A stretch of DNA of 64,000 nucleotides, from assembly GCA_964345075.1 (NCBI GenBank), contig CAYFPS010000002.1:215156-279155 (forward strand). The letters run 5' to 3'. The notes beneath the pieces are model-generated. The model saw nothing but the letters and a program-made list of their open reading frames with translations. It was not told the origin of the DNA and made no database searches. Of this stretch, positions 43,210-52,080 are shown piece after piece; within the stretch, counting starts at the first letter, position 1, and each line of letters opens with the position of its first letter. The stretch is from CAYFPS01 sp964345075 (GTDB taxonomy: Bacteria > CAIWAD01). The position numbers and the translations under genes were made by a program.

Positions 43210-44592
43210 TTAGCAGAAGACATCGCGTGATCCGGCGACCACCCGTTGCATGAGATCGAGACTGGTCCTGCGGGGGCCCGGCTCCATTTCCGCCAGAAGC
43301 TCCGGAATAAGCGCATTGCCACTTTCGCGCAGTGCATCACCCGCGTAGTCTTGCAGATACTCGACAAAGGTGCTGACGGCATTTGGATCACAGTGAGCGC
43401 GAATCTCGCCCGGCTTGGCCAGATCCATGAAGTCCGCGCCAGTACGTCCCAGGCGATAGCAACCCGTGCAGAAGCTGGGGATATACTTGAGCCGGACAAG
43501 ATCGGCCACGACTTCTTCCAGCGAGCGATGATCACCCAGCGAGAACTGACAGCCGGCATCACCATCATCCTCTTCGTATCCACCCGGATTTGTCCGGCTG
43601 CCCGCACTGATCTGTGATACACCAAGCGCAAAACTCTCCCGCCTGATGTTCGCTGTCTCACGGGTACTCATGATGATGCCCGTATACGGCACGGCCAGAC
43701 GCAGAATGGCGATCAGCTTGCGAAAGTCCACATCACTGACCGGCATGGGAGGATGTCCGGCAAGATCGGAGCCGGAAGCCGGCTCCAGTCTGGGAACGCT
43801 GATTGTGTGCGGACCGCAGCCGAAGCGCTGCTCCAGGTGCTCCACATGCTGTTTAAGGGCCAGCATTTCCCAGCGCCAGTCAAAGAGTCCGAAAAGCACA
43901 CCGACACCCACATCGTCAATTCCGGCCTCCATCGCGCGGTCCATCGCGGCCAGGCGGTAATCGTAATCGCTCTTCGGGCCGCGGGTATGCACGCGGGCAT
44001 AGGTCGGACGGTGATAGGTCTCCTGGAAAATCTGGTAGGTGCCAATGCCAGCCTGACCCAACTCGCGAAACTCATTGGTGCCAAGCGGGGCAATATTCAC
44101 GTTGACCCGGCGAATCTCACCCTTGCCTTCATGCACCCGGTAGACGGTGTTGATCGCGTCGATCACATATCGAAAGCCTTCTTTGGGATAGCTTTCACCG
44201 GCAACCAGCAGCAGGCGTTTGTGGCCCTGCCTGATCAGCTGCCGCGTTTCCTCGGCGATCTCGTCCATGCTGAGGGCACGCCGCTTAAGCTCCGTGTTAC
44301 GTACACGAAAGGCGCAGTAGGCACAATCGTTACGACAGAGATTGGAGATGTAAAGCGGAGCAAAGATCACCAGCCGCCGGCCATAGATCTCCTGCTTGAC
44401 CTGAGCGGCCGCATGGAAGAGTTCAGCCAGCAGATCCGGGTCACTGATTCCAGCAAGAACAGCCATTTCACTGTCGGTAAGGCCCGTTTTCAGCAAGGCC
44501 TTGGCCAGTACTTCGCGAACCCTGACTGTATCACAGGCCTTGCCCTGCTCGAGACAGTGTTCGATTCGCTTATCGTCAATCTTCGTCTGCAC
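43210..44592 (-). CDS. hydG: [FeFe] hydrogenase maturase HydG (tyrosine lyase)
   Basis: A 460-residue radical-SAM enzyme. It starts at a GTG with AAAGGAG upstream. CRNDCAYCAFRVRN is the SAM-cluster motif, GESYPKEGFRYV and NVNIAPLG are family blocks, and the C-terminal CTGCYRLGRTG carries the second cluster that builds the Fe(CO)2CN synthon. It lies 17 bases after the hydG-facing end of hydF's leader and 13 bases downstream of hndD. Confidence 0.94.
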   Translation of the reverse strand: MQTKIDDKRIEHCLEQGKACDTVRVREVLAKALLKTGLTDSEMAVLAGISDPDLLAELFHAAAQVKQEIYGRRLVIFAPLYISNLCRNDCAYCAFRVRNTELKRRALSMDEIAEETRQLIRQGHKRLLLVAGESYPKEGFRYVIDAINTVYRVHEGKGEIRRVNVNIAPLGTNEFRELGQAGIGTYQIFQETYHRPTYARVHTRGPKSDYDYRLAAMDRAMEAGIDDVGVGVLFGLFDWRWEMLALKQHVEHLEQRFGCGPHTISVPRLEPASGSDLAGHPPMPVSDVDFRKLIAILRLAVPYTGIIMSTRETANIRRESFALGVSQISAGSRTNPGGYEEDDGDAGCQFSLGDHRSLEEVVADLVRLKYIPSFCTGCYRLGRTGADFMDLAKPGEIRAHCDPNAVSTFVEYLQDYAGDALRESGNALIPELLAEMEPGPRRTSLDLMQRVVAGSRDVFC

Positions 44593-44605
44593 GGATGCTC
44601 TCCTT

Positions 44606-46537
44606 TCAGACGATATGGCGGCCGCGCGGCGTGTAGTGCGTGTGCAGCAGCCGGTGACTCAAGTGCCCGCAGGGGCCGTCGGTCAGGAACTTGCTGTAAA
44701 GCTCAAGCACAGCAGGATTCTCGTGTGACTTGCGCACCTTGCTGGATGTGTCTTCAGCGTAGATGGCCTTCGCCCTGGCGGAACGGATTTCCGTCGTGGT
44801 CGGAATAGGTTGGCCACCACCGCCCAGACAGCCGCCCGGGCAGGCCATGAATTCAATGAAGTGACACTCGCTGAACCTGCCGCCAGCCTTGATGTCTTCC
44901 ATCACCTTCTTGGCATTGGCCGTTCCGTGGGCGACAGCAACCTTGAGCGTCGCGCCCTTCAGCCAGTCCCAGGAATCGACCAGACCTTTCAGCATGCCCG
45001 GCACCGGGCCGACATCGCGAATCGGCAGTTCCATGTAGCGAATACCATCGAAGCCGCGCACGGGAACGATATCCGCGTGGTCGAAGAGACGCTCCACCTG
45101 CACTCCGCAGACCAGCTCGATCACGCTGCGCAGGGCAGCCTCCATAACACCGCCGGTTGCGCCAAAGACAACGCCGGAGCCGGTGGCGGTTCCAAAGGGA
45201 TCATCAAAGTCAGACTTCGGCAATCTGGGCAGATCAATGCCAGCCTCGTGGAACATTTGCGCCAGCTCGCGTGTGGTCAGTCCGAAGTCCACATCCTTGA
45301 ATCCACTGTCACACATCTCAGGCCGATTGCATTCATACTTCTTGGCCGAACAGGGCATGAGGGCAACGGTGACGATGTCCTTTGGATCCAGCCCCTTGCG
45401 CTCCGCGTAGTATGTCTTGATAACCGAGCCAAACATCTGCTGCGGACTTTTGGCTGTGGAGAGATTGGGGATGTACTCTGGATAGAAGTGCTCGAGAAAC
45501 TTCACCCAGCCCGGCGAACAGCTGGTGAACTGCGGAAAGGCCACATCCTTGTCGCCATCCACAAGTGCCTTGTGCAGTCGCAGCAACAGTTCGGTACCCT
45601 CTTCAATGATTGTCAGGTCCGCCGAGAAGTTGGTGTCAAAGATCTTGTCGAAGCCGCAGAGCCTGAGCGCCGAGTTCATCTCCATGGTCAGAGGCGTGCC
45701 GGGCTCACAGTTGAAGCACTCACCGATTGCCGCTCGCGGGGCGGGTGCCGTCTGTATCACAACATGCTTGGTAGGATCGTCAATCAAGCGCCAGATCTGC
45801 TCGGTGGGATCATTGGCCCGAAGGGCACCCGTCGGGCAGCGATTGATGCATTGTCCACAATTGATGCAGACAACATCGGAGAGCGGCTTGTCCATGTAGG
45901 TGGTGATGGTTGTATCACCGCCTCGTCCGCAGGCTTCCAGCACGCCGACTTCCTGCAAGTCGATGCAGGTTCTGACACAGCGGCGGCAGAGCACGCACTT
46001 GTCCATGTCCCTCACGACCGAGTGACTGGAGCGATCCACCTTGTGATGCGGCTCGGTGCGCCTGCCAAAGCGGAAGTCCGACACGCCCGTTTCCTTGGCC
46101 AATGCCTGCAGCTCGCAATTGTTGTTGCGAAAGCAGGTGTAACACTCGCCGACATGTTCGCTCAGTAGAAGCTCAACAATATGGCGGCGGGCCTGCCGGA
46201 CTTTGCGCGTGTGTGTCCGGATCTCCAGCGGGCTGCTGATCGGGTAGGCGCAAGAGGCCTGCAGCGTCCGCATGCCCTCAATCTCGACAACACAAATGCG
46301 GCAAAGCCCTGCATTGCACAGGTCAGGATGATGGCAGAGCGTCGGAATATGCACGCCCAGTTTGCTGGCTGCTTCAAGAATGGTTGTGCCCAAAGGGACT
46401 TTGACTTCGCGGCCGTCAATTGTAACACGGACAAGCGATCCGATCGCTCCCTCTTTCTTGTCCGGGTGAATTACCTGTGCGCGCTGTGATACGGGCGCAC
46501 GACTTGTATCGGGATTCATGCGGCTTTCGTTTTTCAT
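44606..46537 (-). CDS. hndD: [FeFe] hydrogenase catalytic subunit, HndD type
   Basis: A 643-residue protein; the ATG at 46537 follows GGAGG and overlaps the hndC stop. In order: a [2Fe-2S] domain (CHHPDLCNAGLCRIC), a His-ligated cluster (HVGECYTCFRNNNC), two [4Fe-4S] sets (CVLCRRCVRTC, CINCGQCINRC), then the H-cluster domain with MPCSAKKYE (L2) and MACPGGCLGGGGQPIP (L3). L1 reads FTSCSPGW, with Ser where TSCCPxW enzymes have the second Cys. The C-terminal HLSHRLLHTHY tail is typical of HndD. With HndA and HndC it should couple NADH (possibly with ferredoxin, by bifurcation) to H2. Confidence 0.93.
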   Translation of the reverse strand: MKNESRMNPDTSRAPVSQRAQVIHPDKKEGAIGSLVRVTIDGREVKVPLGTTILEAASKLGVHIPTLCHHPDLCNAGLCRICVVEIEGMRTLQASCAYPISSPLEIRTHTRKVRQARRHIVELLLSEHVGECYTCFRNNNCELQALAKETGVSDFRFGRRTEPHHKVDRSSHSVVRDMDKCVLCRRCVRTCIDLQEVGVLEACGRGGDTTITTYMDKPLSDVVCINCGQCINRCPTGALRANDPTEQIWRLIDDPTKHVVIQTAPAPRAAIGECFNCEPGTPLTMEMNSALRLCGFDKIFDTNFSADLTIIEEGTELLLRLHKALVDGDKDVAFPQFTSCSPGWVKFLEHFYPEYIPNLSTAKSPQQMFGSVIKTYYAERKGLDPKDIVTVALMPCSAKKYECNRPEMCDSGFKDVDFGLTTRELAQMFHEAGIDLPRLPKSDFDDPFGTATGSGVVFGATGGVMEAALRSVIELVCGVQVERLFDHADIVPVRGFDGIRYMELPIRDVGPVPGMLKGLVDSWDWLKGATLKVAVAHGTANAKKVMEDIKAGGRFSECHFIEFMACPGGCLGGGGQPIPTTTEIRSARAKAIYAEDTSSKVRKSHENPAVLELYSKFLTDGPCGHLSHRLLHTHYTPRGRHIV

Positions 46538-47733
46538 TTCGCCTCCGCAAGGCCGGTTCGCCTGGCCAGAATTTCGTCCTTGAAGTGCTCGACTGTCGAC
46601 AGGAAGGCATTGGGGCTGGACTGCCCGAGCCCGCACTTGGATGCCTGCTGCATGGTCTCGCCCAGAGCCTTGAGGTCTTCCAGGTGGGCCAGAGTGCAGG
46701 TGCCAGCATCCAGACTGTGAATACCTTCCAGCAATACGCGGTTGCCAATCCGGCAGGGCGAACACTGACCGCAGGATTCTTCTTCAAAGAACTCCATGAA
46801 GTTGAGCGCGACCTTCAGCATGTCACGGTGTTGACCAAAGACAATCACCGATCCGCCCGTACTGATATCGTTGAAGGCAAGTTTGCGCTTGAATTGGCTC
46901 TGTGGCAGGCAGACACCGCTTGCACCACCCACCTGCACCGCCTTTGCGCCTGTTCCACCCACTTCTTCGAGCAGTTCTTCGATGCTGATGCCCAGTGGCA
47001 GCTCGTATACGCCCGGCTGAGTGCAGTCTCCGGAAACTGAAAAAAGCTTGGTGCCGGTTGAGCTGGAAGGCCCGATAGCCGAGAAGGTTTCCGCACCCAT
47101 GGCCAGTACCCTGGCTGCCAGCGCATAGGTTTCAACATTGTTGACAACCGTCGGATGCCCCATGTAGCCGGTGTTGACAGGGAAGGGCGGACGGTTGCGC
47201 GGCTCGCCACGATGTCCGTCCATGCTTTCGATCAGGGCTGTCTCTTCACCACAGACATAAGCACCCGCGCCCATGTGCAGTCGCACGTCAAAGGAAAAGT
47301 TCTCCCTTCCCAGAATATCCGGCCCCAGCAGGCCTGCATCACGGCGGGCTTGTATCACAATTTCGATATGCCTGCGCAGGTACTCATATTCGCCACGCAA
47401 ATAGATGACACCCTGTGAGGCGCCAATGGCTCTGGCGGCAATGGTCATGCCTTCGATAACCAGATCACATTGATCGGAGAGCAGGACACGATCCTTGAAG
47501 GTTCCGGGCTCGCCCTCATCCGCATTACAGATCACCAGTTTTTCAGGATCCTGAGCCAGTGCCGCGAAGTTCCACTTGGCACCAGTAGGAAAACCCGCGC
47601 CACCACGGCCGCGCAGCCCGCTTTCCCGCATTTCGCCCAGAATGTCCAGACGCTTCATTTCCAGCGCACGCTTCAGGCCGGACTCATTTTCGATTGGCCG
47701 TGAAAGCACCGATGCATAATTCTTGCTCTTCAT
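46534..47733 (-). CDS. hndC: NADH-binding hydrogenase subunit, NuoF-like (HndC)
   Basis: A 399-residue protein. LRGRGGAGFPTGAKW and CNADEGEPGTFKDR form the FMN/NADH site, HMGAGAYVCGEETALI is a conserved block, and ESCGQCSPCRIG plus a later CTL segment hold the [4Fe-4S] cluster. It lacks the N-terminal thioredoxin-like and C-terminal ferredoxin extensions found in some HndC proteins. It overlaps both hndA and hndD by four bases. Confidence 0.93.
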   Translation of the reverse strand: MKSKNYASVLSRPIENESGLKRALEMKRLDILGEMRESGLRGRGGAGFPTGAKWNFAALAQDPEKLVICNADEGEPGTFKDRVLLSDQCDLVIEGMTIAARAIGASQGVIYLRGEYEYLRRHIEIVIQARRDAGLLGPDILGRENFSFDVRLHMGAGAYVCGEETALIESMDGHRGEPRNRPPFPVNTGYMGHPTVVNNVETYALAARVLAMGAETFSAIGPSSSTGTKLFSVSGDCTQPGVYELPLGISIEELLEEVGGTGAKAVQVGGASGVCLPQSQFKRKLAFNDISTGGSVIVFGQHRDMLKVALNFMEFFEEESCGQCSPCRIGNRVLLEGIHSLDAGTCTLAHLEDLKALGETMQQASKCGLGQSSPNAFLSTVEHFKDEILARRTGLAEAK

Positions 47734-48290
47734 GCCCGCTCTCCTCCGGGAAAGCTCAGGGCTCCCGCTTCGATCATGGCCTTGTGTTCATCGCGCTCCG
47801 GATACAGGGCGAAGGCGCGCCGGCAACCCTCAAGAATGTCCAGCACCCGTTCCGGTGTAACACGGGTAAAGACCTGACTGTTGACCATCAGCGCCGGGCC
47901 CTGATCACACATGCCCATGCAGTTGGTCCACTCCAGCGAGAAGCGGCCATCCTCACTTGTCTCACCAAAGTGAATGCCCAGCTCCTTCTCCAGAGTGCGC
48001 GCCACGCGATCCTTGTTCTGCATGTCACACGAGATGGTCCGGCAGAGCCTGATGATAAAGCGCCCGCGCTTCTCCGCGTGGAGGAATGCGTAGAAACTGA
48101 CTACGCTGTAGACTTCTACCGGGTGAATGCCCAGATGCTGGGCGATTTCCTGCATCACGAAGTCGGGAATCCATCCCTCCTTCTCCTGGATTTCCCGCAG
48201 GATGGGCAACAGGGCACCACGATGTCGTCCGTGTTTGTCACACAGTTCGGCAATCCTGCGACTGAGTTCCTGACGCTCAAGAACAAGCAT
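47730..48290 (-). CDS. hndA: [2Fe-2S] hydrogenase subunit, NuoE-like (HndA)
   Basis: A 186-residue protein. The ATG at 48290 is preferred because GGGAGA lies upstream; an in-frame Met six codons earlier has no site. The thioredoxin-like fold carries CRTISC and NCMGMCDQGP, the four cluster ligands, and VEVYSVVSFYAFLH is the conserved helix. First gene of the hnd-hyd operon. Confidence 0.93.
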   Translation of the reverse strand: MLVLERQELSRRIAELCDKHGRHRGALLPILREIQEKEGWIPDFVMQEIAQHLGIHPVEVYSVVSFYAFLHAEKRGRFIIRLCRTISCDMQNKDRVARTLEKELGIHFGETSEDGRFSLEWTNCMGMCDQGPALMVNSQVFTRVTPERVLDILEGCRRAFALYPERDEHKAMIEAGALSFPGGERA

Positions 48291-48365
48291 GCCGGTCTCC
48301 CGATTCAAAAGCCGCTGAAAGGCGGCCGGGTTGTATTTGAAGGAATCACTTCTGAATCCTACTGG

Positions 48366-48399
48366 GTTAAAATATTAACAGACAAACATGCAAATGCAA
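48366..48399 (-). promoter_or_regulatory. Promoter of the hydrogenase operon with a Rex-like palindrome
   Basis: On the minus strand TTGCAT (48394-48399), a 16-bp spacer and TAATAT (48372-48377) form a good promoter. GTTAA-N4-TTAAC at 48366-48379 overlaps the -10. On the minus strand it reads CTGTTAATATTTTAACCC, close to the clostridial-type Rex operator TTGTTAA-N4-TTAACAA. Rex senses NADH/NAD+, which suits an NADH-linked hydrogenase. Confidence 0.5.
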
Positions 48400-48447
48400 G
48401 TGCTGGTGTCATCTTTTCTGCTCTATCTGCAAAACCGGATTTATTGC

Positions 48448-48490
48448 CAAAAAGAATGAATTCGGCACCAGCAATGCCGGCACCGAATTC
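48448..48490 (-). terminator. Terminator of the DUF1858 membrane-protein gene
   Basis: On the minus strand GAATTCGGTGCC pairs with GGTGCCGAATTC (two G-U pairs) across a 9-base loop, followed by ATTCTTTTT. It separates the upstream pair of genes from the hydrogenase promoter. Confidence 0.75.
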
Positions 48491-48514
48491 AAGAGGGGGG
48501 GATTCTGGTGGTGG

Positions 48515-49189
48515 TTAAGCTTGCCTGATGGCTTCCTTCAGCTTGTCGATCAGGAGTTCCGGCTCGATGTTATGCATCTGGGCCGCCTGGATCACGCTTT
48601 CCGTTGCCTGCCCCGGACAGCTGAAACAGCCGTCGCCAAAGAAGGTGCGAATCACGGGATCAAGCTGAGGATGGGCGCTGAGCAGTTCGCCGATTGTCTC
48701 ATGGCCGGTGGTTTTAACTCCATCAGCAGGTGGCGCGGCTTTGGTCGGTGAAGGCATCGAAGGCGCAGTAGCGCTTTGTTCTGGTGAATGTGCTTGTTTG
48801 GCAAGGCGTTCGCTGACCGTTGGCGCTTTCACCAGAGTTACGATCAGGTTAAGCGAAAAGAGCCCCACGCCCAGCAGGCTGATCAGGGCAAAAACCGGCC
48901 GGAAGTTCAGATCTGCAAAGCAAAGACCCAGCAGGCCCAGATTGCTGATCCAGAAATGAACCGGAACCATCCAGGGCCAGATCAGTTCCGTGCCGTTGAA
49001 GCGCGGCAGAATGAAGTAGCCCACACCGTAGACCATCATGGCCATGAAGCCCAGCAGCAGAAGGTGCATGTGCGCAAAGCGGAAAAGCACAGGCTGACCG
49101 ATGTTCATGGTCAGCATGGTTCCAAAGCAGGCTCCCAGAAAGAGGTAGATCAGGCTGGCCAGGATGAAAGCCTTGACCGACTTATCCAT
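48515..49189 (-). CDS. Membrane protein with C-terminal DUF1858 domain
   Basis: A 224-residue protein. The ATG at 49189 lies after AGAGG and fits the membrane topology. Four transmembrane segments, with FAHMHLLLLGFMAMMVYGVGYFILPRF, resemble a fragment of heme-copper-oxidase subunit I or NnrS-like proteins, and HMH could bind heme. The last 65 residues (IGELLSAHPQLDPVIRTFFG with CFSCPG) are a DUF1858 domain, found in hybrid-cluster and hydrogenase-linked proteins. It overlaps its upstream neighbour by eight bases. Function unknown; a redox or NO-related role is inferred. Confidence 0.78.
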   Translation of the reverse strand: MDKSVKAFILASLIYLFLGACFGTMLTMNIGQPVLFRFAHMHLLLLGFMAMMVYGVGYFILPRFNGTELIWPWMVPVHFWISNLGLLGLCFADLNFRPVFALISLLGVGLFSLNLIVTLVKAPTVSERLAKQAHSPEQSATAPSMPSPTKAAPPADGVKTTGHETIGELLSAHPQLDPVIRTFFGDGCFSCPGQATESVIQAAQMHNIEPELLIDKLKEAIRQA

Positions 49190-49847
49190 GCAGGGCCTCT
49201 TCCAGCTGCAGGCTGACCCGGTCATCGAAGTAACGCTGGCCGCCAATGCTCATTTCTACCCGCGTGTAACGAAGCTTTTCAAAGGCGGCATAGAGGCCCA
49301 CCATCCAGGCTTCCTGAAGCTGCAGGGCCTTGCTTTCATCCAGGCCCGCGCGCTGCCAGATCCTTTCATGAAAAAGCAGGTCCCGCCGCTCGATGTAGGC
49401 TTTGGGCGAGGCGGCGATCACCTCCGAAACGTGATCGCAGGGCATGCTGGTCAAGAGGATCCGGTTCACTTCCTGAAGAATCAGCCTCGCGTCGCCTGCA
49501 ATCTCCGGCCTGTCTTCCAGCAGTTTCAAGCCAGTCTTGCGTCCATGGGCCTGCAGGCGCTGTGCCACCCGGCGCAGTCGGTCGGGGGTGTCGCTCAGGA
49601 CAGCCCAAAGCTGGAATTCGCTGTGCATGACCGATTCCATCTGTGCTTGAAGCCAGGCGTGAATGGGCGCGTCGGCGATCAACTCCTCAAGATCACCCTC
49701 GGGCAGGCTCTTCAGCTGTGGCAATGCCGCGGCCTGAGTGGGACTCATGGCTTCGCGGGCGAATGCCAGCAGATCCTGCTGCCGCTGGTCCACCAGACGA
49801 ATCCGCTCGAACATGATGTGATGAATGGGTCCGAGAAAGGCGCTCAT
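49182..49847 (-). CDS. Hypothetical helical protein, partner of the DUF1858 membrane protein
   Basis: A 221-residue, almost wholly helical cytosolic protein. It begins FLGPIHHIMFERIRLVDQRQQ and contains scattered His residues (HSEFQLW, CDHVSEV, FHERIW) that could bind metal or heme, as in hemerythrin-like bundles. No family is certain. Its 3' end overlaps the start of the DUF1858 gene, so both are co-translated. Confidence 0.65.
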   Translation of the reverse strand: MSAFLGPIHHIMFERIRLVDQRQQDLLAFAREAMSPTQAAALPQLKSLPEGDLEELIADAPIHAWLQAQMESVMHSEFQLWAVLSDTPDRLRRVAQRLQAHGRKTGLKLLEDRPEIAGDARLILQEVNRILLTSMPCDHVSEVIAASPKAYIERRDLLFHERIWQRAGLDESKALQLQEAWMVGLYAAFEKLRYTRVEMSIGGQRYFDDRVSLQLEEALHG

Positions 49848-49920
49848 GCTGCCCTCCGATCTATATTCTACCTGCTGGTGGGAATATGCTCAGTTGTCAG
49901 AAGAAAAGCAAGTTTTTCAC

Positions 49921-51591
49921 TCAATCGAAGAGGGGAAGCCAGGGCCTGACGCATTCGTCCAGTCTGGCAAAAAGGCTGGCAGCTTCCGCGCCCGGAGTGG
50001 CGGCAAGGCGCCTGGCCAGCTCTTCCAGTTCCTGCTCCAGGGCGGCATCAGGCGGCGGAAGTGGCAGGCTGGCCACCAGATCGCGGCTTAGCGATAGCTG
50101 CCCGGAAAGCCGCAAGGGACTGAACCAGCTGGCCAGCCAGTCATCCAGCGGTCCGGCATTCAGCCAGGCGGCAAGGCGCAGAGTCTCGGCTTCATCCCTG
50201 CAGAAAACCTGCATCACCTTGACCACGCCAAGCGCCTGCCCCGGCTTTACCGGCAGGGCCTCAAGCCGCTTGCTCATGTTGGCAAGCAGCACCCGGTGCC
50301 TGGCGCTCTGTTCGATTCTCCTGGCCTTCAGGCTAGTTTCATCCACCACCGGACAAAGCCAACGCTGGCCGCGAACCCGCTGCTGGCGCTGGCCCCACCA
50401 GGAGCGAAATGGGTCGATGGCACCCGAACTGAGCAGGCGAAGGCCGGTTTGCGCCTGATCCCGGGCTTCGTGAATGCGGATGGTGTAAAACTCATCGGTG
50501 GAGAGCGAAGCCTGCACCTCGTGATGATCCCCCAGCCGGGAAGAAGCAGGGCTTGCAAAGCGGCGGCGACCTTTGGGCGCCAGCAGACAGCCCCAGCCCC
50601 GCCCGGTCTGCAGCAGCTCTTCCGGCGGCGGACTCAGCTGATCTTTCAGCTGCAGCTTGTGATCGAGGGCTTCCAGCTTCAAGCCATCAACAAAAAAGGG
50701 CGCGGGCTGCTTGCGCTTTTCAAGGACGAGCAGGAGCATTTCGAAATCCACCCGCGGAAAGAGCCTGCGCGCCGAAGCATGCTGCATGCGCTTCAGTCGG
50801 GCCTTTTCCGGCAGCAGGCGGCGCAGTGCCTCGCCGTAGCGAGCGGAGAGCCATTTGTCCGGAACCAGCAGCCCCAGCTGACCACCGGGCACCAGCAGCT
50901 CCAGACCGCGTTCGATGAAGGGAATGTACAGGTCGAAGCTGCCCTCGCAGCTTTGGAACTGCGCCTTCAGGCGCTGCCGCGCTGCCAGCCAGTCCGGATC
51001 ACGGGCCTCGATGGCATTGCGATAGGGCGGATTGAGCACCACGCGGTCAAAGCCTTCATGCCATCCAGCAGGCAGCTCCTTCACGGGAGCCAGACCATCA
51101 CCCTGCATGATCTTCATGGCGGGGGCGGTGTGGGCCAAAAGGGAGGCGGTCAGTGGGTCCAGCTCAAGGCCGTGGAGCTGATCGGACCGAATTCCCACAG
51201 CCGCAGCAGCATGCAGAAAGGCGCCCAGCCCGGCGGCGGGATCCAGCCAACGCTGACCGGCTGAAGGCTCAAGCAGCTTGACAAGGTGTGCGGCAAGTGC
51301 CGGAGGCGTAAAGACCTGACCTTCCCGCGAAGCCCGAGCATCGTATTGTTTGACAAGGAGTTCGAAACACTCGGCCTGCAAATCAAGGCGGACGGGCAGC
51401 TTTGTATCCGCAGCCATTGAATCCTGCCCGGCAAGCGGAAGAGTGGGAAAGCGTTCAGCCAGCAGCTGCTGAAGCCGATCGGGGACCACCCCCTTTGCCC
51501 CTCCAAGTTGAAGCAGCAGGCGGGCGATGCCCTTCAGGCTGCGGCCCTCAAGCAGAGCCAGTGCTTCACGGCTTCGATCCTTCGCTTTCAT
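49921..51591 (-). CDS. DNA adenine-methyltransferase-like protein (N6 type)
   Basis: A 556-residue protein; Met at 51591 chosen because the longer frame runs through a terminator hairpin. ARASREGQVFTPPALAAHLV, LDPAAGLGAFLHAA (SAM motif) and VVLNPPYRN (catalytic NPPY) define a gamma/type-IIG-like adenine methylase; SCEGSFDLYIPFIERGLELL and GLLVPDKWLSARYGE follow. The C-terminal 250 residues look like a target-recognition domain (SLPLPPPD end). No restriction gene is adjacent, so it may be solitary. No GTGATACA copies lie within it. Confidence 0.83.
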   Translation of the reverse strand: MKAKDRSREALALLEGRSLKGIARLLLQLGGAKGVVPDRLQQLLAERFPTLPLAGQDSMAADTKLPVRLDLQAECFELLVKQYDARASREGQVFTPPALAAHLVKLLEPSAGQRWLDPAAGLGAFLHAAAAVGIRSDQLHGLELDPLTASLLAHTAPAMKIMQGDGLAPVKELPAGWHEGFDRVVLNPPYRNAIEARDPDWLAARQRLKAQFQSCEGSFDLYIPFIERGLELLVPGGQLGLLVPDKWLSARYGEALRRLLPEKARLKRMQHASARRLFPRVDFEMLLLVLEKRKQPAPFFVDGLKLEALDHKLQLKDQLSPPPEELLQTGRGWGCLLAPKGRRRFASPASSRLGDHHEVQASLSTDEFYTIRIHEARDQAQTGLRLLSSGAIDPFRSWWGQRQQRVRGQRWLCPVVDETSLKARRIEQSARHRVLLANMSKRLEALPVKPGQALGVVKVMQVFCRDEAETLRLAAWLNAGPLDDWLASWFSPLRLSGQLSLSRDLVASLPLPPPDAALEQELEELARRLAATPGAEAASLFARLDECVRPWLPLFD

Positions 51592-51623
51592 GCCACAAGG
51601 TAAAATTGCCCCCCAAAATGACA

Positions 51624-51644
51624 GAACCCCGCGAAGGCGGGGTT
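51624..51644 (-). terminator. Terminator of the response-regulator gene
   Basis: GAACCCCGC and GCGGGGTT pair around GAAG; on the minus strand the hairpin is followed by CTGTCATTTTGG, a weak T-run. It lies between the response regulator and the methylase start. Confidence 0.6.
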
Positions 51645-51708
51645 CGGCCATTGACAGAAAGGGTCCGCGGATGACGGTCCGTTGAGGCCGCCTCCGAAGA
51701 AGGGAAGG

Positions 51709-52080
51709 CTATGCAGGCAACAGCGCGAGCACTTTTTCGCGCAGCAGGGTGGGATCCACCGGCTTTTGCAGAAAATCGTCCACCGGCAGCAGGTCGCTGT
51801 CCACGCCAAAGGCATAGCCACTAACATGACTGACGCTGGTCATCATGATGATGGGCATGGACATACCTCGAGAGCGCAGATCCTGCGCCAGGGCGAAGCC
51901 GTCATCGGGCTCATCCATCATCACATCAAGAATGATCAGGTCCGGCTTGCTTTCTACTGCCGATTTCAAACCGCTCTCACGCGTGTGGGCAGCTTCAACC
52001 TTGTGTCCGTCCAGCTCCAGCAGTACGCGGCTGGCTTCGATGATATCGATATCGTCGTCGACGATCAGAATGTGTGCCAT
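51709..52080 (-). CDS. Single-domain response regulator
   Basis: A 123-residue receiver domain only. ILIVDDDID holds the acidic pocket, LIILDVMMDEP the phosphorylated Asp (about residue 52), MMTS the conserved Thr/Ser and FLQKPVDP the Lys. The insert GVDSDLLPVDD before the Lys resembles receiver proteins I associate with hydrogenase and Nuo-like clusters. No output domain is present. The histidine kinase at 29-30 kb is a possible but unproven partner. Confidence 0.88.
   Translation of the reverse strand: MAHILIVDDDIDIIEASRVLLELDGHKVEAAHTRESGLKSAVESKPDLIILDVMMDEPDDGFALAQDLRSRGMSMPIIMMTSVSHVSGYAFGVDSDLLPVDDFLQKPVDPTLLREKVLALLPA

Noticed and set aside
44810..46168. A 452-codon plus-strand frame opposite hndD
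   Set aside because: A long antisense frame caused by codon bias of the GC-rich hydrogenase gene; hndD has all expected motifs on the other strand.
48458..48490. GAATTCGGCACC sequence looking like a cloning linker or vector remnant
   Set aside because: It forms a proper terminator hairpin for the neighbouring gene and the flanks are ordinary chromosomal DNA.
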